DNA of 64,000 nucleotides, taken from NCBI RefSeq assembly GCF_029407905.1, contig NC_073624.1:1934501-1998500 (forward strand), in the 5' to 3' direction. Below, piece by piece: positions 12,331-22,817 of the stretch (positions are counted from its first letter, which is position 1; every line of letters begins with the position of its first letter). Source of the stretch: Bubalus kerabau. Taxonomy: Eukaryota > Chordata > Mammalia > Artiodactyla > Bovidae. Made by a program: the position numbers and the translations under genes. The notes beneath the pieces are model-generated. The model saw only the letters and a list, made by a program, of their open reading frames with translations. It had not been told where the DNA came from and did no database searches.

Positions 12331-12639
12331 TCACAGGTTGTCTCCCCAGTGCCGCGCTCCGTGGCAGCTGATCACGATCACGCTGGTGGTAACGTGTGCT
12401 GCGCCACTCCGGCGTGGGCTCCGGGGTTTTGATGCCCGGACCGCGGGGCGTGCAGCACGTCTGCGCCTGCGCGGCCCCTCCCACCCCCGCGCTGGGCACA
12501 GCTCACCGGGCAGCTGGCAAGCCAGCGTTGGGGAGGAGACAGACTGTTCAGGTTCCTGGGCGTCCCACCCGCGGCCAGCGAGGCTTCCATACGGATGGGC
12601 AGGGCGGGTGTCCTCCCCGATCAGCCTGAAGCTCAGCTG
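12331..12639 (+). promoter_or_regulatory. CpG-rich block ending at a splice-donor-like site: candidate first exon/promoter
   Basis: Dense CpGs, an Sp1-like 'cggcccctccc' (about 12470-12480) and an NRF1-like 'tgcgcctgcgc' (about 12464) lie upstream of CTG|GTGAGT at 12637-12645, a good consensus 5' splice site. A 101-codon plus frame (ATG near 12338) stays open to the donor but has no family resemblance. It could be the start of an unannotated, possibly noncoding transcript, or a chance combination. No TATA box or polyadenylation signal was assigned. Confidence 0.3.
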
Positions 12640-13282
12640 GTGAGTATGTGTGTGTGTGGGGGGGTGGGGGGGTGGGGGTGGGGGGTTTGTGCATGCATGC
12701 ATGTGAGAGTATATGTGTGTGCCTGTGTGTAAGTAGATGTGTGTATAGATAATTGAATGTGTATGGGTGGGTGTATATTTGCATGTGCACATGAAAGTGA
12801 ATGTATTTATCTGTGTGTGTGCAGGTATGCATGTGTGCATGTTTGTGTACACATACACATATGTGAGCCTGTGTACCACACACGTTTGTGTGCACATGCC
12901 TAGACTCGAGTGTGCATGATTGCACATGTGTAGTGTGTGTGCATTTGTACATATGTTTATATACACATACATTTGTGTGTATAAGCACGTGTCTGTGTGT
13001 TCACACATGTACGTGTGTGGGTATACACATCTGCCGCACACATGTTTGTGTGTGTGTGTGTATATGAGAGCACATGTGCATGTATTTGTGTGCATGTACA
13101 TATATGAGTGTTTGCACATATAGTGCATTTGTGTTTGTGTACATGTATGTGAGCATTTGTACACATGCGTGTATTTGCGTGCATGTACATATGCGAGTGC
13201 TTGCTCATGTAGTGCATTTGTGCATGTGTGCATGTGTGTGAGTGGGTGTGTACATGCATGTGACTGTGTGTGTGCACATCTC
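12640..13282. repeat. TG-rich alternating purine-pyrimidine block
   Basis: About 640 bp of irregular TG/CA/TA dinucleotides with few stop codons, which yields spurious minus-strand frames of up to 300 codons rich in His, Thr and Cys. It contains a G-run core (12658-12685) and an internal copy: the segment from 13082 recurs from 13171, an offset of about 89 bp with several substitutions. Alternating composition favours Z-DNA. Confidence 0.85.
12658..12685 (+). other. G-quadruplex motif
   Basis: Four G runs of 7, 7, 5 and 6 separated by single T residues. One-base loops and long G runs are the classic composition for a very stable parallel quadruplex. It lies about 18 bp after the splice-donor-like GTGAGT. 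Confidence 0.85.
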
Positions 13283-14240
13283 AGAACAAAGGAAGGGCTG
13301 CCTCACCTGGGAGGCACATCCCTATAGTTACCTTGCAGGTGAGCCCCCACAGAGCACCTTCCCTAACGAAGCCTCACCCTGGCACTGTCCCCAGGGCCTC
13401 TCTACTGGCACCGTCCCCGCCCGGTGCCGGCCTTCCCTGCCCAGGGCGGGTGCTTGGAGTAGCCGGCCTGCCTTCTGAGCTGGCTCCTGCAGCCATGCTC
13501 TTGCCTCTCCTCTCTGCTGCCCTAGATCTCTGGGGCCTGGAGCGTCTGGCACCCCCCTCCTGGAGCCCGGACCTCCTTGGGTCACCGTTGCAGAGACACT
13601 GGCTGGCAGCGGTCATCTCACCATCCCAGCTGGGCTGTGAGCTCCCTGGTGACAGAGGCGGCATCATGCTTCTTGCCCTGCTCCCCTCCCCACTTCATCC
13701 ATAGGGAAAACCCTTTGGAAACAGAGACTCACCCGCCTGGCTGCAGACTCAGGCAAAGCTGGATGCAGGGCCTTTCTCTAGGTGCTGCCCCATTTGTGTT
13801 CCTTGTGGCTCCAAATGGAGCAGATCTTTTGGTCAGAGGAGAGTCATCCATGCCTCCTCACCGCCACCCTCTGCCAACGAGGGAGCAGCCGCACACACTC
13901 CCCATCTGGCCCTTCCAGGATGCGAGTCCTGCCTTCCTGGATAGGACCCCAAGTGGGACCCCAGCTACCCAGGCCAAGCCTCAGACCTGAATCCACAGGG
14001 AGGCCCAGCCCAGACCCAGAAATATCCTGGGGAACCAAGACCCAGCTCTGGAGCATGTCTGTGGTGGGCTCATTTCACTGCCTGGGGTATTTTCAAGGCC
14101 ACTCCGTACAGCCTGTGTGGGTCCTTCCTTCCTTCATGTGGCTCAGTATGCTTCCATCATCTGGATCCACCACATTCCCCAACCCCTGGATGGACAAGTG
14201 GGCTGTTTCATCTTCTGGTGGCAGTGAACCTGTGTGTGAA
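13283..14240. other. Unique DNA, no gene recognised
   Basis: GC-rich sequence with several overlapping frames of 85-194 codons on both strands. The 194-codon plus frame at 13782-14366 runs into the BovB element, so it cannot be an intact gene as read. No domain or consistent exon pattern was seen. Confidence 0.5.
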
Positions 14241-15360
14241 GTTCAGTTCAGTTCAGTCACTCAGTCGTGTTCGACTCTGCAAACCCATGGACTGCAGCAC
14301 ACCAGGCTTCCCTGCCCCTCACCAACTCCCGGAGCTTACTCAAACTCATATCTATGGCATCAGTGATGCCATCCAACCATCTCATCCTCTGCCATCCCCT
14401 TCTCCTCCCGCCTTCGATCTTTTCCAACATCAGGGTCTTTTCCAATGAGTCTGCTCTTCGCATCAGGTGGCCAAAGTATTTGAGTTTCAGCTTCAGCATC
14501 AGGCCTTCCAATGAATATTCAGGACTGATTTCCATTAGGATGGATTGGTTGAATCTTCTTGCAGACCAAGGGACTCTCAAGAGTCTTCTCCAACACCACA
14601 GTTCAAAAGCATCAATTCTTCAGCACTCAGCTCTCTTTTATACTCCAACTCTCACATCCATACATGACTACTAGAAAAACCACAGCTTTGACTAGACAGA
14701 CCTTTGTTGGCAAAGTGATATCTCTGCTTTTTAATATGCTGTCTAGGTTGGTCATAACTTTCCTTCCAAGGACTAAGCGTCTTTTAATTTCATGGCTGCA
14801 GTCACCATCTGCAGTGATTTTGGAGCCCAAGAAAATAACGTTTCTCACTATTCCATTGTTTCCCCATCTATTTTCCATGAAGTGATGGGACCAGATGCCA
14901 TGATCCTAGTGTTCTGAATGTTGAGTTTTAAGGCAACTTTTTCCCTGTCCACTTTTCATCAAGAGGCTCTTTAGTTCTTTTTCACTTTCTGCCATCAGGG
15001 TGGTGTCATCTGCATATCTGAGGTTATTGATATTTCTCCCGGAAATCTTGATTCCAGCTTGTGCTTCATCCAGCCCAGCATTTCTCATGATGTATTCTGC
15101 ATAGAAGTTAAATAAGCAGGGTGACAACATACAGCCTTGATGTACTCCTTTCCTGATTTGGAACCAGTCTGTTGTTCCATGTCCAGTTCTAACTGTTGCT
15201 TCCTGACCTGCATACAGGTTTCTCAAGAGGCAGGTCAGATGGTCTGGTATTCCCATCTCTTGAAGAATTTTCCACATTTTTGTTGTGATCCACACAAAGG
15301 CTTTGGCGTAGCCAATAAAGCAGAAGTAGATGTTTTTCTGGAACTCTTGCTTTTTTGATG
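14241..15360 (-). mobile_element. BovB LINE, 5'-truncated
   Basis: It starts with the inverted (TTCAG)n-like BovB 3' tail at 14241 and extends through the 3' ORF2 region into the reverse-transcriptase palm domain, ending near 15360. The 1.12 kb length against a full element of roughly 3 kb shows 5' truncation, the usual outcome of target-primed reverse transcription. It carries the ORF2 remnant annotated separately. Confidence 0.93.
14906..15295 (-). pseudogene. BovB ORF2 reverse-transcriptase remnant (palm domain)
   Basis: A minus-strand frame of 129 codons corresponds to the RTE-clade BovB reverse transcriptase. Visible are 'GHGTTDWFQIRKGVHQGC', 'LSPCLFNFYAEYIM' and the catalytic YADD, encoded at 15005-15016 and followed by TTLMAESEKELKSLL. 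The endonuclease domain and N-terminal palm are missing. The remaining C-terminal portion continues in other frames at 14627-14878 and 14257-14580, so at least two frameshifts break it. It cannot be autonomous. The apparent first Met is only the first one in the open stretch. Confidence 0.88.
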
Positions 15361-15589
15361 CAGGTTTGTGTTTTGCTATCGATACAAGTCACAAGAAACA
15401 CACATGTCCGGGGGCCTCGGGAACAACACTGACCTCTCAGAGATCCACTCACTCTGTCCCCATCAGCTTCAAAACTGCTAAATACGGCACTGGATCTGCA
15501 GTTTCCTGCCCACAATGTCTCCAAAGAGCCCACACCAGCGAGCTCCCCGGGGAGGCATCAGGGTTGTGCTCAGTCTCTGTGATATCTGA
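15361..15589. other. Unique DNA after BovB
   Basis: No repeat or coding feature is recognised. Frames of up to 160 codons extend across the BovB boundary, which argues against them being host exons. Confidence 0.4.
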
Positions 15590-16200
15590 CCCGCAGGTGA
15601 AGCAGATGAATTTCCCGCCCGACATCCCTTCTCCTTTCTGTGTTCTGGCCGCAGGCTTGCGGGGGAATGCGGTTAAGGCAGGCTCATCGCAGAGCACCGC
15701 TCATTCCAGGGCATCGCACAGGAGGCTGGGGCAGGCCCTCCATCATCGCCGTGACAGATGGAGAGGACCCAATTTCCTTCCCTGTGTTCTAACAAAGCGC
15801 CAGGCTCCATGACATCTCTCTTATTTGTCAAGGGGAAGAACAATGGGGCCGCGAGTCGCCCATCTCGTGTGGGATCCGGTCCGCTCTGTCAGCTTCTGCA
15901 CCAGCCTTGTTTTTGTTACCCACGCATGCGCCCCAATAAAATATTCATGTGGTGTCACCTCCCTGGCTCACAGCAGACTCCAGCGGCGCTGCACGGAGCA
16001 GAAAGGGGGGCCTGCCAGATACATAAACACTGCATGGGCACAACATAAATAAGACACCACCGAGACACAGCAACCAAGACCAGAATTCAGTCTTCACGTT
16101 GCTTAAAGGCGCAAGCCACGAAGAGCATTGCCTTTCATCGCCGCGGGCAGGGGCCTGTTCTAGACATTACGGTTTGCAATTACCATGATGTTTGGAGTCC
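15590..16200. promoter_or_regulatory. Candidate conserved enhancer-like segment
   Basis: Non-repeat sequence with a cluster of factor-like words: 'cgtgacagatgg' (MEIS-like), 'taacaaag' at 15790-15797 and 'aacaatgg' at 15839-15846 (SOX/TCF-like), 'aataaaatattcatg' near 15935, 'acataaacac' (FOX-like) near 16020, and 'gtttgcaattaccatg' near 16171. Motif words occur by chance, so the call depends on alignment to other mammals, which I could not do. Confidence 0.3.
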
Positions 16201-16779
16201 CATGGTGTGTCCCCAGCCCGCTCAGCACTGGGGTCACGGGAAAGGCAGGCTGCAGTCAGCTGTGTTACTGAACAAGATGTCGATCGGCTGCAGGAGGCTG
16301 GAGGAGGGGCCACTCCTCCTTGTTTCAGGTCCGTGCTGTGTGCCCGGGACCCCCACCGCCAGCGCCAGGCACACCGAGCTGCTTCCTCCTGCACAGAGAC
16401 CTAGAGTGGCTACAAGGCTGCTGGCTGGCAGCTCTGGGGGGCTCTCTCCCTGGGGCCCTCCCCTTGACTCCTCCCTCTCTGTATCCTCCGCACTGGCCAC
16501 CCACCCCCCAACAACCAGACAAAGTCCAGGGCTAGCCCAAGCCAGGACAGAGCATCTGCACTGAGGCTTCTATGCCTCCATTCTTCTCTTGCGGGTGGAC
16601 TTCACAAACCCATCTCTGCTCTCATCGCCTCTGAGCCTGGACTTCTCCCCAGCAAGCTTTGCAAGCAGGACTTTTTAACTAAACAAAGCTGGCATGTGAG
16701 AGCTGTCCACTTGGTGCTCGTGGCTCAGAGTATATTCTCTACACAGGTGCCTGGGAGAACAGAGCACCACACGGTCATT
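16201..16779. other. Unique GC-rich DNA
   Basis: Overlapping frames of 63-120 codons occur on both strands without a recognisable product. No repeat was identified. Confidence 0.45.
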
Positions 16780-17290
16780 CACCAGGGAGCTCCTGAGCAC
16801 TTGACTCTGGGAAGGCGCTGAGCCTGCCATCCCAGGCACCTAACAACAAATTATATACCATCCCAGTCACAGAGGGGCTTGTGGTCCAATGGGAAGCGAT
16901 TCACTGTGGCTGGGACATAATGGAAAAAGGGGAAAAAGTGAAGGAAAGAGGCATAAACTCCAAAGAAAGGAGAAAGAAAGCAGCTGTGCTGGGGATACTT
17001 CAACTGGGTTTTGAGGGATGAATAGGAGTTTGTCAGGTAAAGGCCAAAGCATCTTCAAAGGCTCAGAGGCACAGAGCAGGACAGGAAGTTCAGTGCTTTG
17101 AAGTGGTGGCTGGGAGGCTGCAGGCAGATATGTCTGGAGGGGAGCTGCACGAGAGATAAGGTTTGAGAGATGGACAGAGAGTATGGATAATTAAGGGGTT
17201 TTCAGATGATGGAAAATCAGTTAACTTGTCTAAACAGGATGTGACATAGTCATGTTAATGTTTTAGAAAAGTCAATTTGGTTGAGAACTT
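16780..17290. repeat. Probable ancient interspersed repeat (L2-like wording)
   Basis: Phrases such as 'cctgagcacttgactctggg', 'ggggatacttcaactggg' and 'tttgagggatgaataggag' follow the order seen in old mammalian L2-type repeats, but the divergence is large. The classification is tentative. Confidence 0.35.
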
Positions 17291-18038
17291 GGGCTTCTCC
17301 AGGGCAATGCACTAACAGTGGACCACTGGTGACCTCAGAGAGGGGTCTCCCTGATCAGTTTTCTCGGGTCCTGTTGAAGACTCAACACCTCTGGGAATAT
17401 ATAAATCCACAAAGGCCATTTGCCCAACGCGCTCCTCCAGGCTCCACGTTGGGCCGAGGGTCTGGACTGCGTGGAGACCCTGCAGGCAGCCCCACCCCCC
17501 AATGAATCCCTCAGCCCCCTGAGCTGTGATCAGAGGGCAGTGGCTCTGGGTGATTCCTACCTGGTTGAGGGCGCCCGGGGGTGACCGCTGATGCCCTTCC
17601 CTGCTCCTTGCGTCCTCCTTTCTAGCTCTCCTGCCTCTGTGTCTGGATTTCTTCAGGGGCACATAAGAGAAAAGTGACTTGTGACCTTCAGGTCTCAAGG
17701 TGAACGATTCGGGTGCTCAAAGCCGCTCCCTCTCTCTGCCCGCCTCTCTCCTGTCTCCTCATCTTTGCACACGCCCGTGCTTCTCCCAGGAGAGAGCTGG
17801 GCTCCTCCAAGCTGGACGGCAGGGCAGCAAGCACAGCTGAGCTTTCACTTCACCCTCTTGCACCCAGAGCGGACAGACACCCATTCTGAGGTCCAGTTTG
17901 CAGAAACCCTAGAGAAGATCTCAGGTTTGTCTGATCTGCATCATGGGCCCCCCAACTGGGCTCGGGGTTTCGAGACTGAGGTGCTGGAAGGTCCTGTCTG
18001 GACAGTTGACAGAGAACAGAGTCAGAGTCTCTGAGGGC
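17291..18038. other. Unique DNA
   Basis: No gene, repeat or clear signal was recognised. Frames of up to 128 codons on both strands overlap. Confidence 0.45.
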
Positions 18039-18397
18039 GTTTGTATGTATGCATGTCTGTGTGTAAGTACATACGCTTGTGTGTATGTGCGCACACGCAT
18101 ATGCATGTACTTGCATGTGTATACCTGTGCCTGCGTATATGTGTGCATGTGTCTCTGTGTATATATGTGTATACGTGTGCCTGTGTCTCTATATGTGTAT
18201 GCCTGTTTATATGTATGTATGCTTGTGTATATGTATGTATGTGTTTATATGTCTATGTGTGTGTCTATGTCTCTGTGTGTATTTATGCACATGTGTGTGC
18301 CTGTGTTTGTATATGTGTGTATGTGTCTCTGTGTGTATATATCTATATGCATGTGTATATGTATATGTGTATGTATATGTGCTCTGTGTGTGTGTGC
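18039..18397. repeat. Second TG/TA-rich simple-repeat block
   Basis: About 360 bp of irregular (TG)n, (TATG)n and (TGTC)n words. All three plus frames stay open across it, giving spurious 127-201 codon frames rich in Cys, Val and Tyr. It ends in 'tgtgtgtgtgcagg'. Confidence 0.88.
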
Positions 18398-18490
18398 AGG
18401 GGAAAAAGACCTGGCCATCCTCAAGGGGAACCAGGCACCCAAATGTCTGTACCTCGTGTTAATTTCACTCGTCCACCTTCGAGTGTGATT

Positions 18491-18781
18491 GCTGGTGCTG
18501 CTGCTGCTGCTGCTGCTGCTAAGTCGCTTCAGTTGTGTCCGACTCTGTGCGACCCCATAGACAGCAGCCCACCAGGCTCCCCTGTCCCTGGGATTCTCCA
18601 GGCAAGAGCACTGGAGTGGATTGCCATTTCTTTCTCCAATGCATGAAAGTGAAAAGTGAAAGTGAAGTCATTCAGTCGTGTCCGACTCGTAGCGACGCCA
18701 TGGACTGCAGCCTACCAGGCTCTTCCATTCCTGGAATCTTCCAGGCAAGAGTACTGGAGTGGGGTGACATTGCCTTCTTCG
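18491..18781 (-). mobile_element. BOV-A2 dimeric SINE, young
   Basis: Two A-unit monomers in inverted orientation, joined by 'gaaagtgaaaagtgaaagtg'. The left end is the inverted (AGC)n tail, read as (GCT)n. A perfect 12-bp target-site duplication flanks it: tcgagtgtgatt at 18479-18490 and 18782-18793. The exact duplication and good agreement between the monomers suggest recent insertion. Confidence 0.95.
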
Positions 18782-18793
18782 TCGAGTGTGATT

Positions 18794-19654
18794 ACATGCA
18801 GTTAAAACAGGGCACTGGGACCTTTGGCAAAAGAGTTGGACTCCAGGCAGCAGGTCAGGAGAGCTGGGTCCTGCCAGACCGTGGATCAGAGCCTGGATTC
18901 TTACTTGAGAAGCGCACAGACTCCTGGGGCCCTGGAGTGCCTTGCACCTCTGGGATCTTACAGGAAGTTCACATACTTTCCCCAGCACACTCTGGTCATA
19001 CTGGTCTTGTCATAAAGTTAATGAGAACAGGGAGAGGACGAAAAGACCTTTGATTTATTTTATTTTTTTCCAGTTTGTAAAATCATGCCCTTTGAAAGCA
19101 CATAGCCTCCGGGCTTGAGCACAAAATTTAAAAACATTCAATTAAAAAACTCTCAGTGGGCTTTCCCGGGGCTGGGTGAGCAGAGCTGCTCCAGAGGCAG
19201 CCCCATGGGGCCGAGAGAAACCAGGGCTGGTGAGGCTGCGGGCCTGCCCGTCTGCAGGGGGGCCCTGGGGCTAGAGGCACGAACACTCAGGTGCCAGAGC
19301 TGTGATGCTCAGCTGGGCAAGGCGGCTGGCTGCCTTGGGTCAGAGCTGATTGGAGGCACGTAGACAGTCAGAGGTTTGTAAGCAGATGGGAAGACGAGAT
19401 TTGCTGCGAGTCGTGTGAAGGTCTAGGCATGCCTCCTCCTCCAGGAAGGCCTCCTGGCGACTTCCTCTGTCTTGTCCGCTCACCTGGCACTGGGCTGGGT
19501 CAGGAACAGCACCCAGGTGGCCACGGTTTCAGTCCCGATGAGCAGGTCTTCCTGGAGACGAAGCTCTGCTGCTCCGCAGAGGAGTTCTTGCTTCTTGAGC
19601 CTCATCTGAGTTCTCTTTGACAGCTGGTCCCCTTCATTCTGGTGACATCCTTGC
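18794..19654. other. Unique DNA
   Basis: No gene or repeat was recognised. Short overlapping frames only. Confidence 0.45.
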
Positions 19655-20106
19655 TGTGGTTGAAATAGGACCCCACCCCAAATTCAAACATCCAGTCCTG
19701 AACTCCAGAACCTCCAAATGTAGCCTTATTATGGTACAGTGTCCTTGCAGATGTCAGTGGAGGTGAGGTCAACAGGCTGGCCCCCAAACCAGTGTGACCA
19801 GTGTCCTTCTGAAAAGAGGAAATTCAGACATGGAGACAAGCACCCGGGGAGAAGGCCATGGGCAGAGGCTACGACGCCAGTGGAGATTCGAGAGGTGCTT
19901 CTACCGGCCAAGGACCACCCGAGACGGCCAGCCACCCACCCGAAGCTTGGGTTGGGGCCCAGAGCTGGTTCTCCTCCTGGCCTCAGAAGGGACCAGTCCT
20001 GACAACACCCTGGTCTCAGGCCTCCAGTACAGTGAGAGTCAATTCAGGTGGTTGAAGCCGTCCAGTCGAGTGCTTTGTTAGGCTAGACCCAGGAAACTAA
20101 CACAGC
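19655..20106 (+). mobile_element. MaLR-type solo LTR (MST/MLT1-like)
   Basis: It contains the MaLR LTR word order: 'ggttgaaataggaccccacc', 'aacctccaaatgtagcctta', 'tgcagatgtcagtggaggtg', 'cagtgtccttctgaaaagag', 'aaattcagacatggagac', and the 3' end 'ggctagacccaggaaactaa'. About 450 bp with no internal retroviral coding sequence beside it, so it is a solo LTR. The subfamily was not resolved. Confidence 0.75.
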
Positions 20107-20218
20107 CCTGTCGTCATCAAAAGAGCAGGCTACTCCCATGCACCAGGAGATTTCCAGCAGAAAAGAAATTAATCACTTTCTGCAGAGAACACAGAGGCTC
20201 ACAGGTGCCGAGAACCCC

Positions 20219-20654
20219 AGGCTCCTCTGTCCTTCGCTATCTCCTGGAATTTGCTTGGATTCATTTTCATTGAGTTGGTGATGCTATATAACCATCTTAT
20301 CCTCTGTCTCCCTCTTCTCCTTTTGCCTTCAGTCTTTTCCAGAAACAGGGTCTTTTCCAATGAGTTGGATCTTTGCATCAGGTGGCCAGAGAATTGGAGC
20401 TTCAGCATCAGTCCTTCCAGTGAGTATTCAGGGTTGATTTCCTTTAGAATTGACTGGTTTGATCCCTTGCAGTCGAAGGGGCTCTCAAGAGTCTTCTCCA
20501 ACACCACAGTTCAAAAACATCCATTCATCAGCACTCAGCCTTCTTTACGGTCCAACTCTCACATCCATACATGACCATTGGAAAAACCATAGCTTTGACT
20601 AGATGGACCTTTGTTGGCAAAGTGATATCTCTGCTTTTTAATATGCTGTCTAGT
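20219..20654 (-). mobile_element. BovB LINE internal fragment
   Basis: Inverted BovB 3' coding region, from the 'tgagttggtgatgctatata' block to 'taatatgctgtctag'. It lacks the extreme 3' tail. The C-terminal ORF2 translation is recognisable on the minus strand at 20199-20507 (for example 'SILKEINPEYSLEGLMLKL') but is broken. Confidence 0.85.
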
Positions 20655-21531
20655 CCTTGAAAGTTCCTGGTTCCAGAAAGTTGACTCCACAGTCCTTCTC
20701 GTGGACACCAGGATGACATTCCCACCTGGACGTGACTCTGTCCTGCTGCAAACCCTTTGGAAGCTCTCAGGGCAATCTGGTAGCATGCCAGCTCCTGAGC
20801 CTGGAATTTATACTCTCCAGGATCCAGCTCCTGCTTTCTCCTCCACCTCCTTCTGTGTTCCACGTCTGGCCCTGTTGGAATTCAAGAAAGCCTTCTCCTA
20901 AACTCACGACAAATCCTGCAGGAGAGAGGGAGTTGGTGGTCAGCCCAGCAGCTTTATTTTGGCTACAGCAGCTGGAGGGTGTGCTTGGGTTTTAGTCAGA
21001 ACCAAGATCCCTATTCCTTTGCCCTTGACTTGATTCACCCTCTCAGAACCGTAGGCCTGATGCTGATGCCATCACAAGGAAAGAGAAGAGAGAGAGGACC
21101 CAGGTCTGTAACACCTGACCTCACCCAGAGGTGGGGAGCACTGGTAAAGTTGCTCCAGCAGCTCCTGGACACATAAGGATGAGAAAGAAGGTCCCCTTAT
21201 GTTGACTCAGCATCTTATTTTCTTGGTCCTTTGGGCTAATTGTGGTCAACCTGGGAGTGAGTGTCCTTTCATCTGGGGAGACCCACAGTCTCCTCAGGGG
21301 TTTTGCTCATGTTCTCAGGGGTCTCTCCCCTAACATCTTGCTCTGTCCAGAACTCTCTCAAGGTCCCTGGAAGGACGTGTGACTTCTGCATCCAGAAGGC
21401 TTGGATGGATCAGAATCCCATTTTGATTGAAGTGTGTCTCTTCCTCTGAGGTTTACAGCCCATTCTGTTTGTCTTCATTCTATTGATGAGTTATAAGCTT
21501 TAATTCATCAGTGTAAGTTAGCAGCAGTTAT
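20655..21531. other. Unique DNA
   Basis: No repeat or coding feature was recognised; frames are under 111 codons. Confidence 0.45.
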
Positions 21532-21542
21532 GCAGTGGCTCA

Positions 21543-21744
21543 GACTTCCCTAGTGTCTCAGGGTAAAGAAGTCGCCTGCCATGCAGGAGACGTGAGTTCT
21601 ATCCCTGGGTCGAGAAGTTCCCCTTGAGAAGGAAATGGCAACCCACTCCAGTATTCTTGCCTGGAAAGTCCCATGGACTGAGAAGCCTGGTGGGCTAGAG
21701 TCCCTGGGGTCACAAAAAAGTGGGATAAGACTCGTGACCAAACA
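21543..21744 (+). mobile_element. Bov-tA SINE
   Basis: tRNA-like head 'gacttccctagtgtctcagg' followed by the A unit. Flanking duplication gcagtggctca at 21532-21542 and gcagtggctga at 21745-21755 (one mismatch). Confidence 0.9.
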
Positions 21745-22068
21745 GCAGTGGCTGAAATGTCATAAATAATAGGGCGTCAATGACTTTAAAATGTGCCCAA
21801 GTAGAACACTGTCTCCCACTGCTCAAGACTGAGGAGAAAATTTAAGCACAAATATTCAATAGCCTTTTAACATTAAGCCCAGACTTTGCATGTTCAAATA
21901 CACACAGGAAATGATTGGCTGAACCCCTTCACCTTCTAGCTCTCATCTTGCTGAGAGCTCTCTCATGCCGTGTTCCAGCAGTTTGCCTTCCTCGTCCGCC
22001 AAGCCTGCCCCGACTCTCCCTGCAAACACGGGCTCCCCAGGACCGTTTGATCAGAGATAATCCCAGCC

Positions 22069-22817
22069 AGATGACACCACCCTTATGGCAGAAAGTGAAG
22101 AGGAACTAAAGTGTCTCTTGATGGAGGTGAAAGAGGTGAGTGAAAAAGCTCAATATTCAAAAAACTAAGATCATGGCATCCAGTCTCATCACTTCATGGT
22201 AAACAGATGGGGGAAAATGGAAACAGTGACAGACTTTATTTGCTTGGGCTCCAAAATCACTGTGGATGGTGACTGCAGCCATGAAAAGAAGCTCACTCCC
22301 TGGAAGAAAAGCTATGGCAAACCTAGACAGTGTATTAAAAAGCAGAGACATTGTTTTGCAAGCAAAGGTCTGTATAGTCAAAGCTACAGTTTTTCCAGGA
22401 GTCATGTAAGGATGTGCGAGTTGGACCATAAAGAGGGCTGAGGGCAGAGGAACTGATGCTTTCGAATTGTGGTGTTGGAGAAGATTCTTGCGAGTTCCTT
22501 TGACACCAAGGAGATCCAACCAGTCCATCCTAAAGGAAAGCAACCCTGAGTATTCATTGGAAGGCCTGATGCTGAAGCTGAAGCTCCAACACTTTGGCTG
22601 CCTGATATGAAGAGCCGGCTCATTAGAAAAGACCCTGATGCTGGGAAAGACTGAAGGCAGGAGGAGAAGGGGAGACAGAGGATGAGATATTTGGATGGCA
22701 TCACCGACCTCACGGACATGAGTTTGAGCAAGCTCCGGGAGTTGGTGATGGACAGGGAGGCCTGGCGTGCTGCAGTCCATGGGGTCGCCAAGAGTCAGAC
22801 ACGAAGGAGAGACTGAG
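22069..22817 (+). mobile_element. BovB LINE 3' fragment
   Basis: It begins at the codons just after the YADD site ('gatgacaccacccttatggc') and runs to the 3' terminus ('gacacgaaggagagactgag'). The C-terminal frame is readable in pieces but broken. The 207-codon minus-strand frame at 22157-22780 is its antisense shadow. Confidence 0.9.

Noticed and set aside
12331..13233. 300-codon His/Thr/Cys minus frame
   Set aside because: Arises from the TG/CA block; composition and phase explain it fully.
18041..18646. 201-codon Cys/Val/Tyr frame
   Set aside because: Simple-repeat translation fused to BOV-A2 sequence.
19655..20106. Possible endogenous retrovirus with coding genes
   Set aside because: Only LTR text is present; no gag, pol or env similarity lies within reach, so it is a solo LTR.
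22157..22780. 207-codon minus-strand frame
   Set aside because: Antisense shadow of the plus-strand BovB 3' region, whose low stop density on the reverse strand is seen in other BovB copies too.
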